Part shown: one piece after another, positions 1 through 15,863 of the stretch | How positions within the stretch are numbered: position 1 is the stretch's first letter | How the letters are laid out: every line of letters starts with the position of its first letter | Assembly (NCBI RefSeq): GCF_954871325.1 | Contig: NC_088776.1 | Location: 59,296,954 to 59,360,953 of the forward strand | Direction of reading: 5' to 3' | Origin: Gordionus sp. m RMFG-2023 | Lineage: Eukaryota; Nematomorpha; Gordioida; Chordodea; Parachordodidae | Length of the DNA: 64,000 nucleotides | Position numbers and translations under genes: made by a program | The notes under the pieces: generated by a model | Seen by the model: the letters and a program-made list of their open reading frames with translations, nothing else | What the model was told of the DNA's origin: nothing | Database searches by the model: none

Positions 1-3000
1 TCGAACATTTAAAATTTTAACTTTGAACGCACTTAATATCATCTTCATTAATGAATGATTTAGCCTAAATGAATATAAAATAAAATTTATAAAATATTTA
101 TATACTTTTTCATGTTCCTTCACAATCCGTTAATTTCAAATATAACCTAAATAAATAAATATTAATATATATTATTTAACTTTTTCATGTTTCTTTATAT
201 TTAATGTGCTAAGCAATCCTGTAATTTCCAAACCTTCACAATTTTTTTGATGAATAAGTAATATTTTTAAAATAAATTATATATTTACCCATGATATAGA
301 AGATTCCCTTGATATGGTTTAAGATATAGGGTGCCTTCAAAGTCAAAATTCAAAATATGATAATGGTATTCGTTTCAAACTAGATTTCGAACATTTAAAA
401 TTTTAACTTTGAACGCACTTAATATCATCTTCATTAATGAATGATTTAGCCTAAATGAATATAAAATAAATATTATAAAATATTAATACACTTTTTCATG
501 TTCCTTCACAATCCGTTAATTTCAAATATAACCTAAATAAACAAATATTAATATATATTATTTAACTTTTTCATATTTCTTTATATTTAGTGTGTTAAGC
601 AATCCTGTAATTTCCAAACCTTTACAATTTTTTTGATTAATAAATAATATTTTTAAAATAAATTATACCATGATATAGAAGATTTCCTTGATATGGTTTA
701 AGATATAGGGTGCCTTAAAAGTCAAAATTCAAAATATGATAATGGTATTCGTTTCAAACTAGATTTCGAACATTTAAAATTTTAACTTTGAACGCACTTA
801 ATATCATCTTCATTAATGAATAATTTAGCCTAAATGAATATAAAATAAAATTTATAAAATATTTATATACTTTTTCATGTTCCTTCACAATCCGTTAATT
901 TCAAATATAACCTAAATAAATATTAATATATATTATTTAACTTTTTCATGTTTCTTTATATTTAATGTGCTAAGCAATCCTGTAATTTCCAAACCTTCAC
1001 AATTTTTTTGATGAATAAGTAATATTTTTAAAATAAATTATATATTTACCCATGATATAGAAGATTCTTTTGATATGGTTTAAGATATAGGGTGCCTTCA
1101 AAGTCAAAATTCAAAATATGATAATGGTATTCGTTTCAAACTAGATTTCGAACATTTAAAATTTTAACTTTGAACGCACTTAATATCATCTTCATTAATG
1201 AAAAATTTAGCCTAAATGAATATAAAATAAAATTTATAAAATATTAATAAACTTTATCATGTTCCTTCACAATCCGTTAATTTCAAATATAACCTAAATA
1301 AATAAATATTAATATATATTATTTAACTTTTTCATGTTTCTTTATATTTAGTGTGCTAAGCAATCCTGTAATTTCAATACCTTTAGAATTTTTTTGATGA
1401 ATAGGTAATATTTTTAAAATAAATTATAAATTTACCCATGATATAAAAGATTCCCTTGATATGGTTTAAGATATAGGGTGCATTCAAAGTCAAAATTCAA
1501 AATATGATAATGGTATTCGTTTCAAACTAGATTTCGAAAATTTAAAATTTTAACTTTGAACGCACTTAATATCATCTTCATTAATGAATGATTTAGCCTA
1601 AATGAATATAAAATAAATATTATAAAATATTAATACACTTTTTCATGTTCCTTCACAATCCGTTAATTTCAAATATAACCTAAATAAATAAATATTAATA
1701 TATATTATTTAACTTTTTCATGTTTCTTCATATTTAGTGTGCTAAGCAATCCTGTAATTTCCAAACCTTTATAATTTTTTTGATGAATAAGTAATATTTT
1801 TAAAATAAATTATATATTTACCCATGATATAGAAGATTTCCTTGATATGGTGTAAGATATAGGGTGCCTTCAAAGTCAAAATTCAAAATATGATAATGGT
1901 ATTCGTTTCAAACTAGATTTCGAAAATTTAAAATTTTAACTTTGAACGCACTTAATATCATCTTCATTAATGAATGATTTAGCCTAAATGAATATAAAAT
2001 AAATATTATAAAATATTAATACACTTTTTCATGTTCCTTCACAATCCGTTAATTTCAAATATAACCTAAATAAATAAATATTAATATATATTATTTAACT
2101 TTTTCATGTTTCTTTATATTTAGTGTGCTAAGCAATCCTGTAATTTCAATACCTTTAGAATTTTTTTGATGAATAGGTAATATTTTTAAAATAAATTATA
2201 AATTTACCCATGATATAAAAGATTCCCTTGATATGGTTTAAGATATAGGGTGCCTTCAAAGTCAAAATTCAAAATATGATAATGGTATTCGTTTCAAACT
2301 AGATTTCGAACATTTAAAATTTTAACTTTGAACGCACTTAATATCATCTTCATTAATGAAAGATTTAGCCTAAATGAATATAAAATAAAATTTATAAAAT
2401 ATTTATATACTTTTTCATGTTCCTTCACAATCCGTTAATTTCAAATATAACCTAAATAAATAAATATTAATATATATTATTTAACTTTTTCATGTTTCTT
2501 TATATTTAATGTGCTAAGCAATCCTGTAATTTCCAAACCTTCACAATTTTTTTGATGAATAAGTAATATTTTTAAAATAAATTATATATTTACCCATGAT
2601 ATAGAAGATTCCCTTGATATGGTTTAAGATATAGGGTGCCTTCAAAGTCAAAATTCAAAATATGATAATGGTATTCGTTTCAAACTAGATTTCGAAAATT
2701 TAAAATTTTAACTTTGAACGCACTTAATATCATCTTCATTAATGAATGATTTAGCCTAAATGAATATAAAATAAAATTTATAAAATATTTATAAATAAAT
2801 AAATATTAATATATATTATTTAACTTTTTCATGTTTCTTTATATTTAATGTGCTAAGCAATCCTGTAATTTCCAAACCTTCACAATTTTTTTGATGAATA
2901 AGTAATATTTTTAAAATAAATTATATATTTACCCATGATATAGAAGATTCCCTTGATATGGTTTAAGATATAGGGTGCCTTCAAAGTCAAAATTCAAAAT

Positions 3001-6000
3001 ATGATAATGGTATTCGTTTCAAACTAGATTTCGAAAATTTAAAATTTTAACTTTGAACGCACTTAATATCATCTTCATTAATGAATGATTTAGCCTAAAT
3101 GAATATAAAATAAATATTATAAAATATTAATACACTTTTTCATGTTCCTTCACAATCCGTTAATTTCAAATATAACCTAAATAAATAAATATTAATATAT
3201 ATTATTTAACTTTTTCATGTTTCTTCATATTTAGTGTGCTAAGCAATCCTGTAATTTCCAAACCTTTATAATTTTTTTGATGAATAAGTAATATTTTTAA
3301 AATAAATTATATATTTACCCATGATATAGAAGATTTCCTTGATATGGTGTAAGATATAGGGTGCCTTCAAAGTCAAAATTCAAAATATGATAATGGTATT
3401 CGTTTCAAACTAGATTTCGAAAATTTAAAATTTTAACTTTGAACGCACTTAATATCATCTTCATTAATGAATGATTTAGCCTAAATGAATATAAAATAAA
3501 TATTATAAAATATTAATACACTTTTTCATGTTCCTTCACAATCCGTTAATTTCAAATATAACCTAAATAAATAAATATTAATATATATTATTTAACTTTT
3601 TCATGTTTCTTTATATTTAGTGTGCTAAGCAATCCTGTAATTTCAATACCTTTAGAATTTTTTTGATGAATAGGTAATATTTTTAAAATAAATTATAAAT
3701 TTACCCATGATATAAAAGATTCCCTTGATATGGTTTAAGATATAGGGTGCCTTCAAAGTCAAAATTCAAAATATGATAATGGTATTCGTTTCAAACTAGA
3801 TTTCGAACATTTAAAATTTTAACTTTGAACGCACTTAATATCATCTTCATTAATGAAAGATTTATAAAATATTTATATACTTTTTCATGTTCCTTCACAA
3901 TCCGTTAATTTCAAATATAACCTAAATAAATAAATATTAATATATATTATTTAACTTTTTCATGTTTCTTTATATTTAATGTGCTAAGCAATCCTGTAAT
4001 TTCCAAACCTTCACAATTTTTTTGATGAATAAGTAATATTTTTAAAATAAATTATATATTTACCCATGATATAGAAGATTCCCTTGATATGGTTTAAGAT
4101 ATAGGGTGCCTTCAAAGTCAAAATTCAAAATATGATAATGGTATTCGTTTCAAACTAGATTTCGAAAATTTAAAATTTTAACTTTGAACGCACTTAATAT
4201 CATCTTCATTAATGAATGATTTAGCCTAAATGAGTATAAAATAAAATTTATAAAATATTTATAAATAAATAAATATTAATATATATTATTTAACTTTTTC
4301 ATGTTTCTTTATATTTAATGTGCTAAGCAATCCTGTAATTTCCAAACCTTCACAATTTTTTTGATGAATAAGTAATATTTTTAAAATAAATTATATATTT
4401 ACCCATGATATAGATTCCCTTGATATGGTTTAAGATATAGGGTGCCTTCAAAGTCAAAATTCAAAATATGATAATGGTATTCGTTTCAAACTAGATTTCG
4501 AACATTTAAAATTTTAACTTTGAACGCACTTAATATCATCTTCATTAATGAATGATTTAGCCTAAATGAATATAAAATAAAATTTATAAAATATTTATAT
4601 ACTTTTTCATGTTCCTTCACAATCCGTTAATTTCAAATATAACCTAAATAAATAAATATTAATATATATTATTTAACTTTTTCATATTTCTTTATATTTA
4701 GTGTGTTAAGCAATCCTGTAATTTCCAAACCTTTACAATTTTTTTGATTAATAAATAATATTTTTAAAATAAATTATATATTTACCCATGATATAGAAGA
4801 TTCCCTTGATATGGTTTAAGATATAGGGTGCCTTCAAAGTCAAAATTCAAAATATGATAATGGTATTCGTTTCAAACTAGATTTCGAACATTTAAAATTT
4901 TAACTTTGAACGCACTTAATATCATCTTCATTAATGAAAGATTTAGCCTAAATGAATATAAAATAAAATTTATAAAATATTTATATACTTTTTCATGTTC
5001 CTTCACAATCCGTTAATTTCAAATATAACCTAAATAAATAAATATTAATATATATTATTTAACTTTTTCATGTTTCTTTATATTTAATGTGCTAAGCAAT
5101 CCTGTAATTTCCAAACCTTCACACATTTTTTGATGAATAAGTAATATTTTTAAAATAAATTATATATTTACCCATGATATAGAAGATTCCCTTGATATGG
5201 TTTAAGATATAGGGTGCCTTCAAAGTCAAAATTCAAAATATGATAATGGTATTCGTTTCAAACTAGATTTCGAAAATTTAAAATTTTAACTTTGAACGCA
5301 CTTAATATCATCTTCATTAATGAATGATTTAGCCTAAATGAATATAAAATAAAATTTATAAAATATTTATAAATAAATAAATATTAATATATATTATTTA
5401 ACTTTTTCATGTTTCTTTATATTTAATGTGCTAAGCAATCCTGTAATTTCCAAACCTTCACAATTTTTTTGATGAATAAGTAATATTTTTAAAATAAATT
5501 ATATATTTACCCATGATATAGAAGATTTCCTTGATATGGTTTAAGATATAGGGTGCCTTAAAAGTCAAAATTCAAAATATGATAATGGTATTCCTTTCAA
5601 ACTAGATTTCGAAAATTTAAAATTTTAACTTTGAACGCACTTAATATCATCTTCATTAATGAATGATTTAGCCTAAATGAATATAAAATAAAATTTATAA
5701 AATATTTATATACTTTTTCATGTTCCTTCACAATCCGTTAATTTCAAATATAACCTAAATAAATAAATATTAATATATATTATTTAACTTTTTCATGTTT
5801 CTTTATATTTAATGTGCTAAGCAATCCTGTAATTTCCAAACCTTCACAATTTTTTTGATGAATAAGTAATATTTTTAAAATAAATTATATATTTACCCAT
5901 GATATAGAAGATTCCCTTGATATGGTTTAAGATATAGGGTGCCTTCAAAGTCAAAATTCAAAATATGATAATGGTATTCGTTTCAAACTAGATTTCGAAC

Positions 6001-9000
6001 ATTTAAAATTTTAACTTTGAACGCACTTAATATCATCTTCATTAATGAAAAATTTAGCCTAAATGAATATAAAATAAAATTTATAAAATATTAATAAACT
6101 TTATCATGTTCCTTCACAATCCGTTAATTTCAAATATAACCTAAATAAATAAATATTAATATATATTATTTAACTTTTTCATGTTTCTTTATATTTAGTG
6201 TGCTAAGCAATCCTGTAATTTCAATACCTTTAGAATTTTTTTGATGAATAAGTAATATTTTTAAAATAAATTATATATTTACCCATGATATAGAAGATTT
6301 CCTTGATATGGTTTAAGATATAGGGTGCCTTCAAAGTCAAAATTCAAAATATGATAATGGTATTCGTTTCAAACTAGATTTCGAACATTTAAAATTTTAA
6401 CTTTGAACGCACTTAATATCATCTTCATTAATGAAAGATTAAGCCTAAATGAATATAAAATAAAATTTATAAAATATTAATAAACTTTTTCATGTTCCTT
6501 CACAATCCGTTAATTTCAAATATAACCTAAATAAATAAATATTAATATATATTATTTAACTTATTCATGTTTCTTTATATTTAGTATGCTAAGCAATCCT
6601 GTAATTTCCAAACCTTTACAATTTTTTTGATTAATAAATAATATTTTTAAAATAAATTATATATTTACCCATGATATAGAAGATTCCCTTGATATGGTTT
6701 AAGATATAGGGTGCCTTCAAAGTCAAAATTCAAAATATGATAATGGTATTCGTTTCAAACTAGATTTCGAACATTTAAAATTTTAACTTTGAACGCACTT
6801 AATATCATCTTCATTAATGAATGATTTAGCCTAAATGAATATAAAATAAAATTTATAAAATATTTATATACTTTTTCATGTTCCTTCACAATCCGTTAAT
6901 TTCAAATATAACCTAAATAAATAAATATTAATATATATTATTTAACTTTTTCATGTTTCTTTATATTTAGTGTGCTAAGCAATCCAGTAATTTCAATACC
7001 TTTAGAATTTTTTTGATGAATAGGTAATATTTTTAAAATAAATTATAAATTTACCCATGATATAAAAGATTCCCTTGATATGGTTTAAGATATAGGGTGC
7101 CTTCAAAGTCAAAATTCAAAATATGATAATGGTATTCGTTTCAAACTAGATTTCGAACATTTAAAATTTTAACTTTGAACGCACTTAATATCATCTTCAT
7201 TAATGAATGATTTAGCCTAAATGAATATAAAATAAATATTATAAAATATTAATACACTTTTTCATGTTCCTTCACAATCCGTTAATTTCAAATATAACCT
7301 AAATAAACAAATATTAATATATATTATTTAACTTTTTCATATTTCTTTATATTTAGTGTGTTAAGCAATCCTGTAATTTCCAAACCTTTACAATTTTTTT
7401 GATTAATAAATAATATTTTTAAAATAAATTATATATTTACCCATGATATAGAAGATTTCATGATATGGTTTTAGATATAGGGTGCCTTAAAAGTCAAAAT
7501 TCAAAATATGATAATGGTATTCCTTTCAAACTAGATTTCGAAAATTTAAAATTTTAACTTTGAACGCACTTAATATCATCTTCATTAATGAATGATTTAG
7601 CCTAAATGAATATAAAATAAAATTTATAAAATATTTATATACTTTTTCATGTTCCTTCACAATCCGTTAATTTCAAATATAACCTAAATAAATAAATATT
7701 AATATATATTATTTAACTTTTTCATGTTTCTTTATATTTAATGTGCTAAGCAATCCTGTAATTTCCAAACCTTCACAATTTTTTTGATGAATAAGTAATA
7801 TTTTTAAAATAAATTATATATTTACCCATGATATAGAAGATTCCCTTGATATGGTTTAAGATATAGGGCGCCTTCAAAGTCAAAATTCAAAATATGATAA
7901 TGGTATTCGTTTCAAACTAGATTTCGAACATTTAAAATTTTAACTTTGAACGCACTTAATATCATCTTCATTAATGAATGATTTAGCCTAAATGAATATA
8001 AAATAAATATTATAAAATATTAATACACTTTTTCATGTTCCTTCACAATCCGTTAATTTCAAATATAACCTAAATAAACAAATATTAATATATATTATTT
8101 AACTTTTTCATATTTCTTTATATTTAGTGTGTTAAGCAATCCTGTAATTTCCAAACCTTTACAATTTTTTTGATTAATAAATAATATTTTTAAAATAAAT
8201 TATATATTTACCCATGATATAGAAGATTTCCTTGATATGGTTTTAGATATAGGGTGCCTTAAAAGTCAAAATTCAAAATATGATAATGGTATTCCTTTCA
8301 AACTAGATTTCGAAAATTTAAAATTTTAACTTTGAACGCACTTAATATCATCTTCATTAATGAATGATTTAGCCTAAATGAATATAAAATAAAATTTATA
8401 AAATATTTATATACTTTTTCATGTTCCTTCACAATCCGTTAATTTCAAATATAACCTAAATAAATAAATATTAATATATATTATTTAACTTTTTCATGTT
8501 TCTTTATATTTAATGTGCTAAGCAATCCTGTAATTTCCAAACCTTCACAATTTTTTTGATGAATAAGTAATATTTTTAAAATAAATTATATATTTACCCA
8601 TGATATAGAAGATTCCCTTGATATGGTTTAAGATATAGGGCGCCTTCAAAGTCAAAATTCAAAATATGATAATGGTATTCGTTTCAAACTAGATTTCGAA
8701 CATTTAAAATTTTAACTTTGAACGCACTTAATATCATCTTCATTAATGAATGATTTAGCCTAAATGAATATAAAATAAATAATATAAAATATTAATACAC
8801 TTTTTCATGTTCCTTCACAATCCGTTAATTTCAAATATAACCTAAATAAACAAATATTAATATATATTATTTAACTTTTTCATATTTCTTTATATTTAGT
8901 GTGTTAAGCAATCCTGTAATTTCCAAACCTTTACAATTTTTTTGATTAATAAATAATATTTTTAAAATAAATTATATATTTACCCATGATATAGAAGATT

Positions 9001-10438
9001 TCCTTGATATGGTTTTAGATATAGGGTGCCTTAAAAGTCAAAATTCAAAATATGATAATGGTATTCCTTTCAAACTAGATTTCGAAAATTTAAAATTTTA
9101 ACTTTGAACGCACTTAATATCATCTTCATTAATGAATGATTTAGCCTAAATGAATATAAAATAAAATTTATAAAATATTTATATACTTTTTCATGTTCCT
9201 TCACAATCCGTTAATTTCAAATATAACCTAAATAAATAAATATTAATATATATTATTTAACTTTTTCATGTTTCTTTATATTTAATGTGCTAAGCAATCC
9301 TGTAATTTCCAAACCTTCACAATTTTTTTGATGAATAAGTAATATTTTTAAAATAAATTATATATTTACCCATGATATAGAAGATTTCCTTGATATGGTG
9401 TAAGATATAAGGTGCCTTCAAAGTCAAAATTCAAAATATGATAATGGTATTCCTTTCAAACTAGTTTTCGAAAATATAAAATTTTAACTTTGAACGCACT
9501 TAATATCATCTTCATTAATGAAAGATTTAGCCTAAATGAATATAAAAAAAAATTTATAAAATATTAATAAACTTTTTCATGTTCCTTCACAATCCGTTCA
9601 AATATAACCTAAATAAATAAATATTAATATATATTATTTAACTTTTTCCTTTTTCTTCATATTTAGTGTGCTAAGCAATCCTGTAATTTCCAAACCTTTA
9701 CAATTTTTTTGATGAATAAGTAATATTTTTAAAATAAATTATATATTTACCCATGATATAGAAGATTTCCTTGATATGGTGTAAGATATAGGATGCCTTC
9801 AAAGTCAAAATTCAAAATATGATAATGGTATTCGTTTCAAACTAGATTTCGAACATTTAAAATTTTAACTTTGAACGCACTTAATATCATCTTCATTAAT
9901 GAAAGATTTAGCCTAAATGAATATAAAATAAAATTTATAAAATATTAATAAACTTTTTCATGTTCCTTCACAATCCGTTAATTTCAAATATAACCAAATA
10001 AATAAATATTAATATATATTATTTAACATTTTCATGTTTCTTTATATTTAGTGTGCTAAGCAATCCTGTAATTTCCAAACCTTTACAATTTTTTTGATTA
10101 ATAAATAATATTTTTAAAATAAATTATATATTTACCCATGATATAGAAGATTTCCTTGATATGGTTTAAGATATAGGGAGTCTTAAAAGTCAAAATTCAA
10201 AATATGATAATGGTATTCGTTTCAAACTAGATTTTGAACATTTAAAATTTTAACTTTGAACGCACTTAATATCATCTTCATTAATGAAAGATTAAGCCTA
10301 AATGAATATAAAATAAAATTTATAAAATATTAATAAACTTTTTCATGTTCCTTCACAATCCGTTAATTTCAAATATAACCTAAATAAATAAATATTAATA
10401 TATATTATTTAACTTATTCATGTTTCTTTATATTTAGT

Positions 10439-12391
10439 ATGCTAAGCAATCCTGTAATTTCCAAACCTTTACAATTTTTTTGATTAATAAATAATATTTT
10501 TAAAATAAATTATATATTTACCCATGATATAGAAGATTCCCTTGATATGGTTTAAGATATAGGGTGCCTTCAAAGTCAAAATTCAAAATATGATAATGGT
10601 ATTCGTTTCAAACTAGATTTCGAACATTTAAAATTTTAACTTTGAACGCACTTAATATCATCTTCATTAATGAATGATTTAGCCTAAATGAATATAAAAT
10701 AAAATTTATAAAATATTAATATACTTTTTCATGTTCCTTCACAATCCGTTAATTTCAAATATAACCTAAATAAATAAATATTAATATATATTATTTAACT
10801 TTTTCATGTTTCTTTATATTTAGTGTGCTAAGCAATCCAGTAATTTCAATACCTTTAGAATTTTTTTGATGAATAGGTAATATTTTTAAAATAAATTATA
10901 AATTTACCCATGATATAAAAGATTCCCTTGATATGGTTTAAGATATAGGGTGCCTTCAAAGTCAAAATTCAAAATATGATAATGGTATTCGTTTCAAACT
11001 GAACATTTAAAATTTTAACTTTGAACGCACTTTTAATATCATCTTCATTAATGAATGATTTAGCCTAAATGAATATAAAATAAATATTATAAAATATTAA
11101 TACACTTTTTCATGTTCCTTCACAATCCGTTAATTTCAAATATAACCTAAATAAACAAATATTAATATATATTATTTAACTTTTTCATATTTCTTTATAT
11201 TTAGTGTGTTAAGCAATCCTGTAATTTCCAAACCTTTACAATTTTTTTGATTAATAAATAATATTTTTAAAATAAATTATATATTTACCCATGATATAGA
11301 AGATTTCATGATATGGTTTTAGATATAGGGTGCCTTAAAAGTCAAAATTCAAAATATGATAATGGTATTCCTTTCAAACTAGATTTCGAAAATTTAAAAT
11401 TTTAACTTTGAACGCACTTAATATCATCTTCATTAATGAATGATTTAGCCTAAATGAATATAAAATAAAATTTATAAAATATTTATATACTTTTTCATGT
11501 TCCTTCACAATCCGTTAATTTCAAATATAACCTAAATAAATAAATATTAATATATATTATTTAACTTTTTCATGTTTCTTTATATTTAATGTGCTAAGCA
11601 ATCCTGTAATTTCCAAACCTTCACAATTTTTTTGATGAATAAGTAATATTTTTAAAATAAATTATATATTTACCCATGATATAGAAGATTCCCTTGATAT
11701 GGTTTAAGATATAGGGCGCCTTCAAAGTCAAAATTCAAAATATGATAATGGTATTCGTTTCAAACTAGATTTCGAACATTTAAAATTTTAACTTTGAACG
11801 CACTTAATATCATCTTCATTAATGAATGATTTAGCCTAAATGAATATAAAATAAATATTATAAAATATTAATACACTTTTTCATGTTCCTTCACAATCCG
11901 TTAATTTCAAATATAACCTAAATAAACAAATATTAATATATATTATTTAACTTTTTCATATTTCTTTATATTTAGTGTGTTAAGCAATCCTGTAATTTCC
12001 AAACCTTTACAATTTTTTTGATTAATAAATAATATTTTTAAAATAAATTATATATTTACCCATGATATAGAAGATTTCCTTGATATGGTTTTAGATATAG
12101 GGTGCCTTAAAAGTCAAAATTCAAAATATGATAATGGTATTCCTTTCAAACTAGATTTCGAAAATTTAAAATTTTAACTTTGAACGCACTTAATATCATC
12201 TTCATTAATGAATGATTTAGCCTAAATGAATATAAAATAAAATTTATAAAATATTTATATACTTTTTCATGTTCCTTCACAATCCGTTAATTTCAAATAT
12301 AACCTAAATAAATAAATATTAATATATATTATTTAACTTTTTCATGTTTCTTTATATTTAATGTGCTAAGCAATCCTGTAATTTCCAAACC
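10439..12391. repeat. Satellite module duplicated at +3,465/3,472 bp
   Basis: About five monomers here recur at 13,904-15,863. Shared markers are AGCAATCCAG (10,831 and 14,296), the extra TT in GCACTTTTAATATC (11,029 and 14,501), GATTTCATGATATGG (11,302 and 14,774) and GGCGCC (11,715 and 15,187). The offset changes from 3,465 to 3,472 because this copy has lost seven bases (AGATTTC) near 11,001. Related copies of the same module carry the GATTTCATG and GGCGCC markers at 7,454/7,867 and 20,554/20,967, so the module is present at least four times. Confidence 0.85.
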
Positions 12392-13903
12392 TTCACAATT
12401 TTTTTGATGAATAAGTAATATTTTTAAAATAAATTATATATTTACCCATGATATAGAAGATTTCCTTGATATGGTGTAAGATATAGGGTGCCTTCAAAGT
12501 CAAAATTCAAAATATGATAATGGTATTCCTTTCCAACTAGATTTCGAAAATATAAAATGTTAACTTTGAACGCACTTAATATCATCTTCATTAATGAAAG
12601 ATTTAGCCTAAATGAATATAAAATAAAATTTATAAAATATTAATAAACTTTTTCATGTTCCTTCACAATCCGTTAATTTCAAATATAACCAAATAAATAA
12701 ATATTAAAATATATTATTTAACTTTTTCATGTTTCTTTATATTTAGTGTGCTAAGCAATCCTGTAATTTCCAAACCTTTACAATTTTTTTGATGAATAAG
12801 TAATATTTTTAAAATAAATTATATATTTACCAATGATATAGAAGATTTCCTTGATATGGTGTAAGATATAGGATGCCTTCAAAGTCAAAATTCAAAATAT
12901 GATAATGGTATTCGTTTCAAACTAGATTTCGAACATTTAAAATTTTAACTTTGAACGCACTTAATATCATCTTCATTAATGAAAGATTTAGCCTAAATGA
13001 ATATAAAATAAAATTTATAAAATATTAATAAACTTTTTCATGTTCCTTCACAATCCGTTAATTTCAAATATAACCAAATAAATAAATATTAATATATATT
13101 ATTTAACATTTTCATGTTTCTTTATATTTAGTGTGCTAAGCAATCCTGTAATTTCAATACCTTTAGAATTTTTTTGATGAATAAGTAATATTTTTAAAAT
13201 AAATTATATATTTACCCATGATATAGAAGATTTCCTTGATATGGTGTAAGATATAGGGTGCCTTCAAAGTCAAAATTCAAAATATGATAATGGTATTCCT
13301 TTCCAACTAGATTTCGAAAATATAAAATTTTAACTTTGAACGCACTTAATATCATCTTCATTAATGAAAGATTTAGCCTAAATGAATATAAAATAAAATT
13401 TATAAAATATTAATAAACTTTTTCATGTTCCTTCACAATCCGTTAATTTCAAATATAACCAAATAAATAAATATTAAAATATATTATTTAACTTTTTCAT
13501 GTTTCTTTATATTTAGTGTGCTAAGCAATCCTGTAATTTCAATACCTTTAGAATTTTTTTGATGAATAAGTAATATTTTTAAAATAAATTATATATTTAC
13601 CCATGATATAGAAGATTTCCTTGATATGGTTTAAGATATAGGGTGCCTTCAAAGTCAAAATTCAAAATATGATAATGGTATTCCTTTCAAACTAGATTTC
13701 GAAAATATAAAATTTTAACTTTGAACGCACTTAATATCATCTTCATTAATGAAAGATTTAGCCTAAATGAATATAAAATAAAATTTATAAAATATTAATA
13801 AACTTTTTCATGTTCCTTCACAATCCGTTAATTTCAAATATAACCTAAATAAATATATATTAATATATATTATTTAACTTTTTCATGTTTCTTTATATTT
13901 AGT

Positions 13904-15863
13904 GTGCTAAGCAATCCTGTAATTTCCAAACCTTTACAATTTTTTTGATTAATAAATAATATTTTTAAAATAAATTATATATTTACCCATGATATAGAAG
14001 ATTCCCTTGATATGGTTTAAGATATAGGGTGCCTTCAAAGTCAAAATTCAAAATATGATAATGGTATTCGTTTCAAACTAGATTTCGAACATTTAAAATT
14101 TTAACTTTGAACGCACTTAATATCATCTTCATTAATGAATGATTTAGCCTAAATGAATATAAAATAAAATTTATAAAATATTAATATACTTTTTCATGTT
14201 CCTTCACAATCCGTTAATTTCAAATATAACCTAAATAAATAAATATTAATATATATTATTTAACTTTTTCATGTTTCTTTATATTTAGTGTGCTAAGCAA
14301 TCCAGTAATTTCAATACCTTTAGAATTTTTTTGATGAATAGGTAATATTTTTAAAATAAATTATAAATTTACCCATGATATAAAAGATTCCCTTGATATG
14401 GTTTAAGATATAGGGTGCCTTCAAAGTCAAAATTCAAAATATGATAATGGTATTCGTTTCAAACTAGATTTCGAACATTTAAAATTTTAACTTTGAACGC
14501 ACTTTTAATATCATCTTCATTAATGAATGATTTAGCCTAAATGAATATAAAATAAATATTATAAAATATTAATACACTTTTTCATGTTCCTTCACAATCC
14601 GTTAATTTCAAATATAACCTAAATAAACAAATATTAATATATATTATTTAACTTTTTCATATTTCTTTATATTTAGTGTGTTAAGCAATCCTGTAATTTC
14701 CAAACCTTTACAATTTTTTTGATTAATAAATAATATTTTTAAAATAAATTATATATTTACCCATGATATAGAAGATTTCATGATATGGTTTTAGATATAG
14801 GGTGCCTTAAAAGTCAAAATTCAAAATATGATAATGGTATTCCTTTCAAACTAGATTTCGAAAATTTAAAATTTTAACTTTGAACGCACTTAATATCATC
14901 TTCATTAATGAATGATTTAGCCTAAATGAATATAAAATAAAATTTATAAAATATTTATATACTTTTTCATGTTCCTTCACAATCCGTTAATTTCAAATAT
15001 AACCTAAATAAATAAATATTAATATATATTATTTAACTTTTTCATGTTTCTTTATATTTAATGTGCTAAGCAATCCTGTAATTTCCAAACCTTCACAATT
15101 TTTTTGATGAATAAGTAATATTTTTAAAATAAATTATATATTTACCCATGATATAGAAGATTCCCTTGATATGGTTTAAGATATAGGGCGCCTTCAAAGT
15201 CAAAATTCAAAATATGATAATGGTATTCGTTTCAAACTAGATTTCGAACATTTAAAATTTTAACTTTGAACGCACTTAATATCATCTTCATTAATGAATG
15301 ATTTAGCCTAAATGAATATAAAATAAATATTATAAAATATTAATACACTTTTTCATGTTCCTTCACAATCCGTTAATTTCAAATATAACCTAAATAAACA
15401 AATATTAATATATATTATTTAACTTTTTCATATTTCTTTATATTTAGTGTGTTAAGCAATCCTGTAATTTCCAAACCTTTACAATTTTTTTGATTAATAA
15501 ATAATATTTTTAAAATAAATTATATATTTACCCATGATATAGAAGATTTCCTTGATATGGTTTTAGATATAGGGTGCCTTAAAAGTCAAAATTCAAAATA
15601 TGATAATGGTATTCCTTTCAAACTAGATTTCGAAAATTTAAAATTTTAACTTTGAACGCACTTAATATCATCTTCATTAATGAATGATTTAGCCTAAATG
15701 AATATAAAATAAAATTTATAAAATATTTATATACTTTTTCATGTTCCTTCACAATCCGTTAATTTCAAATATAACCTAAATAAATAAATATTAATATATA
15801 TTATTTAACTTTTTCATGTTTCTTTATATTTAATGTGCTAAGCAATCCTGTAATTTCCAAACC
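13904..15863. repeat. Satellite module, copy of 10,439-12,391
   Basis: It carries the same ordered private variants as the module 3,472 bp upstream and ends where CAAACCTTTACAA replaces CAAACCTTCACAA. It shows that blocks of five to nine monomers, not single monomers, were the unit of amplification in this half of the array. Confidence 0.85.

Noticed and set aside
340-400. CENP-B-box-like motif in the satellite (ATTCGTTTCAAACTAGA)
   Set aside because: It matches TTCG, A and C of the core but has TAG where GGG is required, and many monomers read TTCC. Chance similarity is likely.
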